From Rhyzopertha dominica (lineage: Eukaryota; Arthropoda; Insecta; Coleoptera; Bostrichidae): a stretch of DNA of 64,000 nucleotides. The DNA lies in assembly GCA_025024175.1 (NCBI GenBank), contig QCXZ01000075.1, positions 372,001 to 436,000 of the forward strand, read 5' to 3'. Below, piece by piece: positions 11,601-24,800 of the stretch. How positions within the stretch are numbered: the first letter of the stretch is position 1; every line of letters starts with the position of its first letter. Below the pieces are notes generated by a model. It saw only the letters and a program-made list of their open reading frames with translations. It was not told where the DNA came from and searched no databases. Position numbers and translations under genes: made by a program.

Positions 11601-14600
11601 TGTTCAGTTTTACGTCGGTGAATATAGAATGGACCCTCCATGTTTTGCTAAACATCGCTCCGAAGGCGAGAGAAAAGCCGGCCATCAGAGTCCACGCTCT
11701 AGCCGTACAGATATAGGGAAAGGCATCTAAAAAATGTCAGTGTTAATCGCAAATTTATGGAGGTGTTTAGTTCGAAAAGCAAAGAGGATGAGTAGATGAG
11801 AGAGAATGAGGAAAGAATCATGTTTACTCGAGGTATTCCACTTTAGTTTCTTTACATTGTTAAGGTCAGTGGAAGGCCTCGGTCAACACTGAATTGTCAC
11901 ACCGAAAATAACGTATGAACTGCACCAACCAACGAAAGTACCTATGCTAGACAATCCCGAATCCAATCCCAGAAATATGACGCTCGTATATGTCAGCATG
12001 CATCCGATGATTATCAGGTTGTTCAGCTGCGGACTGGACATCTTGATGTACCTCTGGTTCCTGTACTTTATGTTGAAAGCGAGGAAAACCGACGCCATTA
12101 TAATTCCACACACGGCCAGGGAAGCCAGAATGGCATAAACGGTTTTGTTCACTCTCGTGTGTTCTATTATCAGTAACGTTCTGTCTTTGGGTGGTTGCCT
12201 AAAATAAAGTAATGCATTGAGATGTCACTTCTGACGTCAAAATATTGTGAATGTGGCTATCGCGCTTCATAACTAACCTTCCTATCCATTTCAGGGGTTC
12301 CCCTAGGGTTAGATCTAGATGTTGCGTAGCTGCACTGTACTCTCCTACTTTTACTTCTTCACCGTCTTGAAATTGTTTGAGCAGAATGCTGGCTTTGCGT
12401 TCGTTGTCATAGAATCTCACCTAAGATTTAATTTGTTGTAATAAAATTCAACTATTTTATCTTTTAAAAGAAACTTCTTCATGTAGGTGTTGTGCAACTT
12501 GATAAAATTATTGTATTGGGTCATTCTGTTCTTTTACTTTTTATTGCGTATAATTTTACTGGGTATTAAAATGGAAGTGAACCATTTCATTGCCAATGAA
12601 TGTGGTTTCTTGAAGTTTAATTCCAAATTCAAGTTTTTACTAGTCATATACATTTTTTTTAATCTGTGGTTTAGATATCAGTATATCAATACATCGAGGG
12701 AGTTCTCAAGTATTAAGCAGTTAAAAACATAACTTTTTTTGTAGTTACAGCATTATTATTATTATCAGATATACTTTTTCACTTTTTTTCCACAAAATAT
12801 TTAGTTAGAAACTGAAAGATTTAATGTTTTTACATATTTTTAGTTAGTTGAAGGTTCTTTTGCAATTAAATTTGTTTCTTCAAGGTATGTTTATGAAAGA
12901 TAGAAATTAGCAGTCCTAATTTTTATTTATATCAAAACTTTTTTTTAAATTAAATTCATCTAAAAACAGTTTTCACTTTTGTAATTTCTTTTTATACACT
13001 TACCAAATTAAAATGAAATGCTATGCAATTTTTTTGCGTTTAACATTGTCTAATATTTTTTTCTTTGTTACAGGAATACCCGAGAAAGGTATGCATGACG
13101 CCGTAATTGGTCTCGGTGAGTTTTTTGTTGTTTTGTCCCTTTTTTTCTTGCGCAGCGCTCTTTATACCTCTTTTTTCTTGTATAGCACCCTATTGTTTTT
13201 CATAGTGTTCATTTGTGAAAGGTATCGGGCAAGTATAGTATAGCAAATTGACAGTTCTTTCTTTAATACTTAAATATTTTCCAGCCACTTTTAAGGGAAG
13301 AATTTTTATTGTAACCACTAAATTGATTCCACTCTCATTTCATACCAACTTGATAAAAATGGAAGGGCATTAGCTCTTGTACACATGGAAGGATTTTTTT
13401 AAACAAGTAAGTAAAGTTCATAATAATTTTTATTTAAGCAGTTTAAAAATTTTGTAAGTATATTTTCTTTTGTGGCGTTTGTTGTATAAGTAAAATTCGG
13501 TATATTCGGGAGCCAACGTAAATGCTACATAATTTATTTTTTTTATGGGGGGAGTTCATTGTTATAAATCAGTGGTTTTTGGAAATTGTTTCAATGAAAA
13601 TAACTGTGATGAGTTATTTAAAATCTATTAAGTAAGTAAGTATATGTGAACACTATGAATACAAATATTTTGATTCTTGTATTTCTTTTAGAATATAATT
13701 ACTAGATTTCAAAATATTTATAATATAAGGAAGCTCATAATATTATTCAAATGCATCCAGGCATTATTAAAAAAAATCATAAAGTAAGTATTATAACAGT
13801 AAACAACTGTTGCTTCTCTAAAAGTGTTTATAGCAGTAATAACGATCCGGTGACTAAGTTACATTATTTTTTTGCACCCCATTTTCTAATAATAATTATA
13901 TATACTTACCGGTCCAGTTACACCTTCGAAACTCGTATTTCTCAATGCGTCCAAAAAGAAAGATTCCCATAAGGGGTCGCGGTAACGAAAATCATTCACT
14001 GTTAGCCGGTATGTCGACCTGATGTTGTGTGCAACATTCTGTATTGCCAATGCCACCGCCCATATGCCATCGTATGTGTAACCATGGAATCGTGAATATT
14101 CTTTCCCCCTTCTGGAGTCGTATTCGGATTTGTACTCGTCTGCGGTCTAAACAAATAACAAATTTGAAAAAATTTAGCATTTTTTATAGAAAGAATGAAT
14201 TAAATTAGCGAAAAATATTTTGATTTTGTTTAGTAATTGGTCTTATTTTTTCTAGTAAAAGGAAAACTGAACTATATCCATTTTATACGACTAAAACAAC
14301 ATATTAATTTTTGTGGTTATTTAATATTTTTGCAACAGACTAGTATNCTAACTGTTTTTATTGTTTTGACTTACATTATTCTGAAGTCACTGCGAAAGGT
14401 TCAAATTTATACATATTTACAATTAAAAATTTGTAAAATAGATTTAGGGAATATAAAACGTTAACATTTTATTAACACTGATAAAAAGGGAGTTAAAGAT
14501 TATACTGTACACTTATTTTTTATATTACCACATGAAAAAGATCAAATGGTTTATTTTTTCTGTAAGATACTTCAGTCATCTTCGGTTGTGAACATTTTTT

Positions 14601-17361
14601 TTGGTCAAGAGGATTGATGAACAGTCACTACATTTTATACAGTGCTCTAGAAAGGTCTCGATTAAATTCATTTTTTTTGTAAGGGGTTGTGGTAGAGAAA
14701 TATCCACGCACAAATAAAGAGCCAAAAGAATATATCTTCAAAAATATTAGGATAGACAGTTTTTTAGTTGAAATGTTTTCAAATGGGTTTCTGAAAATGT
14801 TAATTGAATTGATTTTCTTGAAAATGGCTACTTTTTACTTTAATGATTTTGACAAGAATTATGCAAATAAAATAAGGTTTGCCATTAAATAAATAAATAG
14901 CTTATTGTTCTTTTTCTTATGTGTAATCATAATAAGATCAAAAAATCATCAAATTTTGTTTCTAGCCTTACTGTAAAAAAATCAAAACACTTGTGGTTTA
15001 AATTGTTCTTATTAAACTGTCTGTATTTAATCAAAAAATACTTTTACTTTAACTTACAATTCCCGATATCGTAATCTCCCCACTCGTCGACAATGGCAAC
15101 AGATCCGTCAATATCGTTTGCTGCAGTGCCTCTTCTAAATTCTCAACGGTGCAGTTCATTTCCGGTTCTTCTACTTTCCACCATTCGTATCTGTATGTCC
15201 CCATGACGATCCATTGGTACTTCCTGCCAAACATTTCCAATTTGAACGCCTCACAAAAAATCATTCTTGCGAAGTGTTCGTTGAAGTTGCCCAAGATCAC
15301 TCTAGTGTCTTTCTCTTTGAGTTTACCCAGCGCAATATTGACTTCATTTGTGAAGCTTTGAGTTTCTACGACTTCGTAGCCCACGACATCGAGGTCCGCT
15401 ACCAATCTTAAATTATAATGATTTGGGGAAGTCAGTTTGTGTGTTTTTTGGGGAAAATTGTTGTTGTTGAGACTTACTTGTTGTGTGCTAGCGAGTACCT
15501 CGGTTCGTTTTGGTATATAGTGCCGACTCTTGTCCAATTGAAAGCTTTGAGGAGTGATAATCTTGGTGGGTTAAATGCATTGTCGGAAGGAACGATTCGG
15601 AAAAAGTTCGGGAAGTTTTCTTTCGTAAACATGGGGTGTGTGTCAGCATATGAAAGCTGCAAAATTTATTAATCAATCTTAAATAGCTAGCAATAAAATA
15701 ATGTCACCAGTAGCAGCAAAAGATTAAAGTCTTTACTCGTAGGTCATCAAATACTTACTGTCCCATACTATATTTAAATAGTTTTTCTTTTAAACATAAA
15801 AGAAATTATGTAAGAAGATTAACTATATTTTAATTACAAAGATATTATCCCACGTTTTCTTCAAACTCACCTGCGTTAGATGCCAGTGTTTCGATGCTTT
15901 TGCTATGGGATCTGTTACATGAGTACACGCTGCACCAAATAGCATAAGTTTGTGGGGTCCACTGTGCATCATGTCGAAAAATGCCTTGACACCAACAGCG
16001 GCATTGCACTAAAAAAAACATTATTTTGGTTAAACCCAGAAGTAGTAATTGAAAAGAGACAATAAGGGTATAGAACTTAATTTAAACTTACAATACCTGA
16101 GATTTGGTATAAAAAATGTGCTAGACTAAATGGGAGTAACTTTTGAACTGTGAGGCGTTCATAGAACTGTAGGGTTTTTGCTGCTCTATAGAGTAAAATA
16201 ATGCTGCTACTTAAAATAAAAATTGAATGTCTTGTGGATTAATTAATTTATTTTGGGTGCTTCTAACTTTTTTTGTTTGATTTCGAATGGATATTTATTT
16301 TTCTACTGTTGGTTGTGAAATTATTAATTTTTATTTGCTAGAGCACTGTTCTTAGTTTGAATTGACTGTTGTTATTATTAGAAAAAATTACAATTTAAAA
16401 GNAATCATACTGGTTTGGAAGTATCAACCCCATTTCCCTAAAGCAGACCTACGTTTCTTTAGACAAAAAATATACAGTTACAAGTGAAGATAGCAAAGAA
16501 ATTAATTTAAATAACCTCCATCGTTTTGAAGACGAGTACAGATCCATTTTTCAATGTAGTGTTTTCTCTATTTTCAATGGAGGTTGTCTACATACATAAT
16601 GATAGAATTTTGAAAAAAGCTTCAAATAAAAAAATTAAGTTACTACTGCATTAAGTTAAATTTTTCCTATATACAGGGAATGAAAAGATCTGTAACTACT
16701 GTATCAAATATTTTAAAGTCACCGAAGAGGCTTTCTAATAAGACTGTGAAATCTAACTGGTTTTTAAGTACGTTTTGAAATAGTAGAAACAGTTTTAAAC
16801 TTTTATCAATGTTAAACTTTGCTTGTGACAGTTCTAATTCGTTTTTCATTTGCTAAAATTGCAGTGTGTAAGATAAACTAATAGTTCACGTCATTTGTTC
16901 ATACAGAGATAGCAAAAATATTTTATTCCAGTAAAATTTTCGATGCTCTTTCTTCGATTAAAATTTCGAGCTTTTTTTTAAATTCTTGGCTCTATTAATA
17001 TACCTCCCTTTCGTATCTAAATCAATTTTTAACTCGTACTAGACGGAAATTTTCTCACCATAGTGTCATTCCACCACATGTGTAGCCGATAATTCCTCAA
17101 AACAGCCGAATGCTCGTTCACATGATCCAAGGCTAACTTGACACTTGGCATTACGCCCCTACCTACAACAAACAACCGAAATACCACCCCTGCGTTAATT
17201 TCTTCGAAATTTTTTCACTTACCAGTGTCGGAATTCTCCACCCCTTTACCGAAAGGGAAGAATCCCGCTATGTAGACGTCGTGCCTGCGATTACTCTCAG
17301 TGTTCGGCTTTTGCGCCCCCGTCAACGAAGAAAACAACGCAAAAACCACGAGCGCTCTCAT
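8673..17361 (-). CDS. GABA-B-R1: Metabotropic GABA-B receptor subtype 1, complete
   Basis: Class C G-protein-coupled receptor subunit that binds GABA at the neuronal plasma membrane and signals as a heterodimer with subtype 2. Fourteen in-phase coding exons: 17361-17223, 17162-17059, 16008-15871, 15656-15478, 15406-15058, 14146-13910, 12420-12278, 12198-11942, 11726-11473, 11412-11302, 11119-10712, 10653-10457, 9997-9576, 9031-8673; 1098 residues. A signal peptide (about 1-17) precedes the Venus-flytrap domain (about 28-430; VYIAGFFPFG, FGAACTHVTDP, GNFNEHFAR). Seven membrane helices span about 445-715 (SVFLAFNIKYRNQRYIKMSS, AWTLMAGFSLAFGAMFSKTW). A coiled coil for dimerisation follows (about 735-790). 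Residues after about 840, in the last two exons, form a long charged, Pro/Gln-rich tail. Intron 12 has a GC donor (AG|GCAAGT). The fly protein, as I recall it, ends near 836 residues, so the tail is extended here or is isoform-specific. Confidence 0.95.
10190..10456 (-). mobile_element. LINE reverse transcriptase fragment in GABA-B-R1 intron 12
   Basis: Directly after the GC splice donor of exon 12, the minus strand reads V-I-D-H-E-I-L-L-E-K, the block following motif A of non-LTR reverse transcriptases. It continues with S-S-D-R-V-Q-T-V-K-I and, after a frameshift, Y-G-V-P-Q-G-S-I-S-G-P-V-L-F (motif B). The catalytic DD motif is missing. If the donor is not used, translation enters this fragment for 18 codons and stops at 10396. 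Confidence 0.8.
13073..13114 (+). other. Orphan exon-like block on the plus strand
   Basis: A 42-bp block lies between a textbook acceptor (CTTTGTTACAG) and a textbook donor (CG|GTGAGT). One frame is open (I-P-E-K-G-M-H-D-A-V-I-G-L) and needs phase 1 on entry. It sits inside a GABA-B-R1 intron on the opposite strand. It could be an internal microexon of a gene starting near 324, or a chance match. Confidence 0.2.
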
Positions 17362-17660
17362 TTTTTCGGGCGATTTTTCTATCTCCCCCCGCGTTTCAAA
17401 TCATCTTCCGCGTTTTATATCGAAAAGTGTCTCTCGTGCGGTCATTCTTCTCGATTATAGTCCGGTTTTCGTGGGAAAACATAGCGAGTTCACATTATTT
17501 TCTCGCGAAACTGGGTTTAACCCGATAACATTTTCGGCAGCTGTATTGATTTTGAAAAACGGGGGTTGCTCCGGGAGCTGGCGCCGCCTCGCGGCGTCCG
17601 CGGCACTCGAAGTCGGTAAGTTAGAGCGGCGCCTTTACCGGCGAGCGGCGTTGTCGGATT
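17362..17660 (-). promoter_or_regulatory. GABA-B-R1 promoter / 5' UTR, CpG-rich
   Basis: The 300 bp upstream of the receptor start codon are much richer in C, G and CpG than the flanks, with blocks such as GGCGCCGC near 17580-17640. This composition change at the 5' end of a neuronal receptor gene suits a promoter and leader. No TATA box was identified. Confidence 0.5.
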
Positions 17661-17984
17661 GGGCGATTTTTCGTCGACTTACTGATTTTGTACTTTTTGC
17701 TCGTTTTAAGCAATTTAAAGGCTGCAGGTGTTGAATAAAATCATTAAAAAGGCGTGCAGGGTGTCGGAATTAAAATTTGCACCCCTAAAATCTCCTATTT
17801 TGTCTCTAAGTTTGGAAAAAATGTTTAAATAGAGCAATTTTGGCTTGATAAGTATTTTTTGGGGTTCCGGGACTATGGTGACATGTTTATTGCGTTATGA
17901 TAGAGACTGAAATACGAGGGTGAATGCTTTCAGCATCTATAATTCATAAATTCCATAATTCATAATTTTAAAATGTACTATCGA

Positions 17985-18600
17985 CAACTAAAATATCATC
18001 CTCTTTAATTTTTCCGAAAGGCCTTGTACATAAGGCAAACTCAGCTTTAATATACTTTGTATTGGCTGAGAATTCACTCGATTTGGACGAAAACTTTTAT
18101 TAAATATTTTTATTGCAAAGTTATGTATTCCTTTTTGTAAAGAACTTTCGTCCGAGTTTCTTTGAATGATGTCCTTGATAAGACTATTAATTTGAGTTTG
18201 AGGGTGTCTGTCTGTGTGTGTTGGTTTTCTGTAAACCTTGTGTCCTAACTGTCCAGTGTATACTCTGTAAATTTGAATATCCAAGAAAGGTAAACTATAC
18301 CATTGCTTTTTAATTCCATAGTAAATTTTATGTCAGGATTTTGACTGTTGAAATTATTTAGAAACCTACCTAACTCGTCTATACCATGAGGCCAAATAAC
18401 GAAAGTATCATCTACACATCTGTACCAACCTCTTCAAAATTTTCCATAAACAAATTGGCCACTATAGGACCTAGGGTGAGCCCACTGTACATTCTTTCTT
18501 TTAACAATGCCCCTTTGTAACTTATAAGTGTAAGGTAACTGCAGCAGGTCACTTGCTTCCATAATGGGCTTTGAGCATTCTACCAAATAGACTGGATGGA
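17985..18600 (-). mobile_element. Penelope-like element reverse transcriptase remnant
   Basis: The minus strand carries, in several frames, the downstream half of a Penelope-type reverse transcriptase. Present are W-Y-R-C-V-D-D-T-F-V-I-W-P-H-G near 18400 (the catalytic DD block), N-P-D-I-K-F-T-M-E, and then D-I-Q-I-Y-R-V-Y-T-G-Q-L-G-H followed by VYRKPTHTDR near 18210, a hallmark of this family. Frameshifts and stops show it is inactive. No GIY-YIG endonuclease is seen. Confidence 0.8.
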
Positions 18601-21339
18601 GAAAACTGGAAAATTAATATTTTTGTTGAGAATTGTAAAAAGGTAGTCTGGCAACCGTGAGTGTCACTGTCACTTTCGTATTAAAATGGCAGTGGCTCAG
18701 TGTGCTATGATCTTTTGATGAGTGACTTTTTCTTTGGATTACTCTAAATATGCGTTGATTGTAAGTGTGTTCTCCTCTTTTTTCCCTTTCCAATTGCATC
18801 TAAAACTCGCATAACATCAAAAGAAGTATTGACACTTTGGATGTGGCGTTTTGGCATTTCCGGTTTTGTTTTTCGATTNTTTTGGCGATTGTTTTTGCGT
18901 AGTTCTTCGTTTTTATCATTATCTTGTTATGGATATGAAAATTGCATCGATTTTAATGCGGTGCTTCAGACTTTTGGACTTGATAACACATAGCCTTGTT
19001 CAAGTGAAAGTAACACAATTATTGTGCGTTAAAATTTGAAAGGAACGCTTTATTTTCGTGGTAATCACCAAGGCTATTCATTATGTGCAATAACATGACC
19101 TGTCATTCTTTGTCATGAGTAAATCCCTACAATTTTTGACTTATAATCTCTCGACGTCAGAAGACCTGTTGTGAAAGACCGATTCGCGTAAAAAAATAAT
19201 CTCCACTTTCTAAAATCGTGCGGATAAGTGTGTCATCTCGTGGGATTAGGTAACATCATGCTCAAAAATCATCGTTCCACATGTTTAGAAATCTGGTTTC
19301 GCCGTTTTCCTTCGAAAGCGAAATAAGATCATCGAGATGGTCGAATGAGGTCGGTGAGAATGTAAACCTTGACAGAAGGAAAAATGTAGACGTGATATGG
19401 CCTTTTCAATGTCGCGTGTTGGGTAAGAATTCGTGAATTGTTTGTTTGATATATTTGTCTTTCTTGCCGAATGGTTTTCCTGTTGTTTTTCAAATTTTCT
19501 TTAAGAACTTTCGACTGAAGACTTAAAAAAAACTTGTCAAAAGTTCAAATCAGCCGTCTATTATTATGGCACAATCAAAAAACCTATTTAAAATCGTGCG
19601 TATTTAATTTTTCAACGAAACCCCCTGTATAACGATTTAATTACATTAATTTAAAAGGTAAATCTCAGAGTTAGAATTTCATCTATCTAGAAGGCTTTGA
19701 AAAATAATGATTCAAGCTGTGATATGTTGGAATCCTGTTTATTAGCAATTTAGAAGAAATAGTATTTTCAAACGCCTCTTAAAAAAATAGCAATCTTGTT
19801 TCGTTTTATTTCGTTTGGGTATGTGCAATAAAGTCCACTAAAATCTCTATAATAACCATCAATCAATCAATAATCAATGCACATTTTCAATAAATCGTGA
19901 GAAACTCTGCTACAATGTGAAGTAAATTGATTTTCTTTTTATGCTCTGACAGATACCACATTTTAAATGACTTAAACACAAAATCACAAGTGGTGTTAAT
20001 TGTAAAATAAGTATTCAAAACTGCAAAGTAACCACAGTTTGATAAGTAAATCATTAACGTAAATGTTTTGTTTAGTACTACTATTTTTGTAGTATTGGTA
20101 TTGCATTTTATCTAAAACTAATTACTGCTGATTAAAGATTCTAACAAAAAGATGGACGTTTATAATAATTGTAAATAATCAATTACAGTCTGTATACTTT
20201 TATTCTCCGGCTAGTGTTATGTAAGTCACAAAACTAACTTTATCGCAAAGAACTTTTATAAACTACCGCTGCTTACTAGAGCATGGTGTTTTTTGTTCTA
20301 TACATTTTCATAAAAGGTTATTTCCACAATTAACCGATTGATTAAAATACAGTAAAGCATTTATTAAAGACTGGCGAATAAAAATACTTTCAATTAACAA
20401 CCTAAAATGTTAAGCAGTTAGAAATGAACCCACACAACGAATAATGAAGAAATAAACGTAGTGTTTTACATAAAAATCTCCACACACGGAATAGAATACA
20501 TTTTAATGACATTTGTCTTATAATCAACACCAGTCGAATTACGATTATAGCTGTCAGGTGTTTTGTCACGTATCCAAACGAGAACGTGGATGCTAACACA
20601 TGACCACAGGCCTTGTCTTGCTCTCATTTAGATCTTGAGGTCATTGTTTGATACCCGGTAGGATAGTAAAACAGGAAACACTTGTGCTAATGTTGCATCC
20701 GTGACTTAACCAAAATTGAACAAATCTGTAGACATTTTAATAACGAAAATATTATACCGTGCGTCAGCCTCTTCTTCGTGGCGTGAATGACGTCGGTTTT
20801 CAAGAACTATATATGAAATAGTAAAAGCAACATATCCATCTTTATGCAAATTCTTTCCCAAATATCTATATGTTAAGGTCGTCGTACTATTAGGCATATT
20901 AAAATTGCGTCACTAAATTGGAGGTGTCTCAATTCACAGAATTGTTGTCTATTTGTTACTATCTGTGGCGTACTATACTTGAAATGCGTAAATTTGGAAT
21001 TTGTGGATATTAAAAGTTAAAAATAGATGCAAATAAATATATCATCGGGTTTGCTTGTTTTGTAGGTGCTACAAAAGATCTGCAGTGCGCAATAAAAATA
21101 GATTCTCTTGTAGATTTTCATTCCGAGAAAAACCTGCTGTAGGACACGGTATCTTTTTTATTTTGACAGATAAATACAGAGGGTCGCTGCAAATCACATC
21201 ACTTGTACAATTTATTGCTTCTAAGTTGAGAAAAGTGTAAATACAATAAATGAGCCTCAACGAAAAGAATGAAAAGAATTTTCTTTATCGCTAAAATGGA
21301 CAAAAAGCCATTTTTCCTTGACTGGTGATAATTTGAGTC
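18601..21339. other. Gene-poor AT-rich DNA
   Basis: No coding region, structural RNA or strong repeat was recognised. Open frames are short and without motifs. Confidence 0.4.
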
Positions 21340-21850
21340 TATTTGATGACATCACAGAAGATGCTCAAAAATGTTCCCCATTTAGTTCTTGGCAGTAATG
21401 CAACCTTGAGTAAAAGTTTTCTATTATTCTTTATAGTATATTTGGATGTATTCTTTGTAGTATATTTGGATGTAAGTTCTGAGTTTTGCCCTGATTCGTC
21501 CTTTTAAATCTTCTGTAAATAATACGATTTTTCTGATACCCACAGAAAGAAATCAAGCGGCGTCAGATCAGGGGAACGTGCTGGGCTTTCTATCGCTCGC
21601 AAATTTCGCTTCATCAGAAAACATAATCCAATTTTAAATGTTTCTATCTTCATCTGTCATGTGCATACCAGTTGTGCAAAATTCTATCCTACGATCGAAA
21701 TCATCTTCGCTCAGTTCTTGTAATAAGTGAATTTTGTGTGGATGAAACTTCTCTTTTTTCAAAATTTTCTGAACAGATCTTCTGCTAATATGGTGAGTGA
21801 GATCACGCTTGTACGGAACACTTGGGATCTAAAAGGACATTCAAGCTACT
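21340..21850 (-). mobile_element. Internally deleted Tc1/mariner-type transposase fossil
   Basis: On the minus strand a helix-turn-helix stretch (H-I-S-R-R-S-V-Q-K-I-L-K-K-E-K-F) leads to F-S-D-E-A-K-F, the block with the first catalytic Asp. It then jumps, within a few codons, to S-P-D-L-T-P-L-D-F-F-L-W, the block with the last acidic residue. The section with the second catalytic Asp is missing. A C-terminal scrap resembling NGEHF ends near 21360, with a local 25-bp duplication at about 21430-21475. Clearly non-functional. Confidence 0.75.
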
Positions 21851-24800
21851 CATGTTCAGTTAACTGAGGCATTGAGATTACGAATAACAAAGTGAATGAA
21901 CATTATCATCAGCCGCGAGGAAAATTGAAACACCTGGAGTTTTTTTTGTGTTTACTTAGCGATAACGAATACGGTTTTTATCACGAAGTTTTTTTGTTAG
22001 ACCCAAGTTTGTTATCACACTTTTCTCAACTCGGAAGCAATAAATTGTACAAGTGTGATACATTTTTGAAATCAGGAAAAAATATCCTTTTCAATGATGA
22101 TCCCGCTTCCCATAGGCCAATGCACAGTATCAGAAAATTGATCGAACACAACATGAAATATCTCCTGCTGGTTCCGTACTTTGTATAACAAATCCTTGGT
22201 ATTGTTAAATGGCGCAAAACTTCGATAGACAACTGTTTGTTATGTCAAACGAGATGTCATATATTTTTATATGATTTTGATTGCTTCAAATCAAACATTT
22301 GTGAAGCTGTTTAATTCTGATAATTCCGTTTAGAATAATTCAGTATTACGTTAAATTAATCCCGAAAATCTTAAGGTTATTTTGGAAAACACAGAGAGAA
22401 TTAATGTATGACTTTCTCAAAAAGAATGGGCCAATTTTTTTTTATTTACTACCTATATACGTGCAATGGAGTATTGGCTAACATTATGCCTTAAAGCAAC
22501 TAGGTGAGCGAGGCATATTAAAGTCCGTTTCAGCATCCAAAGAGCAGTTTTATATACCATATTTGCATAAATCTAAATCTGCAAAGATTGTTCTCTGCGA
22601 TTTATTTACTTCTTGATTACGTAAGCACTCTCATTTTAAATATTTATGGTTTGTTTTTAAATTCGATAGCCTTAAATGCACAAAAACATTATGAAAATAT
22701 TTTTTTACAAAAAAAGATACAGTGCTCGCATTCTTTTAATGGATTACTTGCTATACTTTGATGTATTAGTCGTACTTTTCTAATATATTTACATCCTACT
22801 TCAGCTAAATCCATCTAATTGACATACAATTTAGCTAATTGGCCATAAAATACAGTTTTTTTTAAGTCGTAACGTCAAGGTTCTTCAAGTACAGAACTTG
22901 TTAGCGAATGAACAGACAGTAAAAATGGTTGTTTTATCAATTTTCTTCGACACTGGTGCATTGAATTTAAACTCAATTATAACATGACGTCTTTGTGATG
23001 TTCTTAGCAAAAACAATTCAGCCATATCTTAACTAAAGTTCGTTTCCCTGTTGTAAACGAAATAATCTTTGGGAAAAATAATGTGGTGTCCAAATTTGTA
23101 CAACACTTGTATTTGCTGTTCATATTTTGTTAGGTAGGTACCATCTTTAGGCAGGCACAAGCATAGCGGTTAGTAATTATTCACGCTTGTCAAAACATAA
23201 TTTGTATTTACGCTATTGTCATTAATGGCGACACAAGTATAGTGAATACAAAGGCGAAACTAGTTACGTATAACCGGAATTTTTTTATTGGTGTCTTCCG
23301 ATAGTTTGCGAATAAATTTGAATAAATTTATACGACAGACTGACCTTTATGTCAATGGTAGTAGATATCTTCAGGCTGTGTATAACAGTTAGGAATAGGA
23401 TTGTTTGGCGTAGCAAGTAAAAAAAGATTAATTTTGACATGTCGTTTTAACGCAGGCCTTTGATAGGTTGTATCTTCCCAGAAGATGTTTAAATTTCACA
23501 GGAGATGTTTAGATGAGATTTCTTTGCATAAAGACCCCTACAAATTTTCGTACTTATTTATTTGCCCCATGCATAACGAGTTTCTTAAAAAAACAAACAA
23601 AATTTTGATCTATAACGTCGAAAAATCTTGAATCGAATGAAATTCCGTCAATTTTTTATCGAAGCATTGCACGTACAACCATAAGACATTAATCTATTAA
23701 ATTGCCACAGGTTCGTTCAAAATCCAGTTGAACGAAATAGCAACGTTATGTAATTCCTCTCTGTCTTGTCCTAGTTGGCGTGATACTAATTTGGTTCACT
23801 TCAACCGCTGGTAGTTTCTTTTTTTTCTTCGCATTATGAACGTGTTGCACAACGAGACATTATTTAATAAAATTCTTGCATAAATGTTTGTGTTGCGTAC
23901 ATATGTGCGACTGGAAATGTTAGGTACGATAATGACACGGTGGTAAAGCAAAATTTCGGATATGTCCTGCTAGCATTATGGATCTAAACGAAGGAAAAAG
24001 CGTTAAAAGCCTGCAAATAGGGGTTTTGTTCTAGTGATGTCTGACACTCCTTTTTGGATACATTTTGAACTCAAATGAAGACAGATTTTGAGAAGTATTG
24101 AATTAAAAGAAAAAACATTACATTTATAAAAATGATGCTGATTATACAATTCTTTTGTGTGTTGAATATGAGCAACTCTTTTTTGTATTCATTCAAGCAT
24201 TGACATTTGTGCGAAACCGCGGATAGAATCAATATTTTCTGATACTTAGTAGCAAATGTTTTTGAAATAAATTCTTCAAACATTAAGTTATAACATTAAA
24301 CTCCTGACAAGGAGATTCACCACCAAGATACTGGGAAAGAAAGTCCCAGTTCACACATGTGCAACCCTATCATACAGCATATTATAATTAGTTTTCCCAA
24401 AATTTAGTGTTCCAACGGGAATATCTGTTCAATGTTATCATTGTCGTAATAAATATATAAATCTAATAAGAGGTGAATATATAATAACTGATATAACCTA
24501 CGAAAACAACGAAAACTGAACTTCCTATAGGAAGAAAAACAACAGATAGCAAGATTTGAATTAACAAGAAGTTATTTTCCATCTAATTACTCTCTTGTTT
24601 TACAAATTCCCATATCTGTGGGTAAATAACACCTCACAGGGATAATTTTTTTTATAAATCGCAACTTTCTCGAAACTGGGTCGAAAAAACACTCGTACTC
24701 ACAAATAAACGAACCACCATCAGATTGGAAATCTAGGTCTAACAAAACCGAAAGTAAAAAATGTGCGACGCCCTCTTCAACAACATACTGTCACTTCCAA

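Noticed and set aside
17300..17734. 144-codon plus-strand frame over the GABA-B-R1 start
   Set aside because: Antisense shadow of the receptor's first exon and its CpG-rich leader.
21892..22188. 98-codon plus-strand frame
   Set aside because: No known motif, no splice context; likely chance or repeat-derived.
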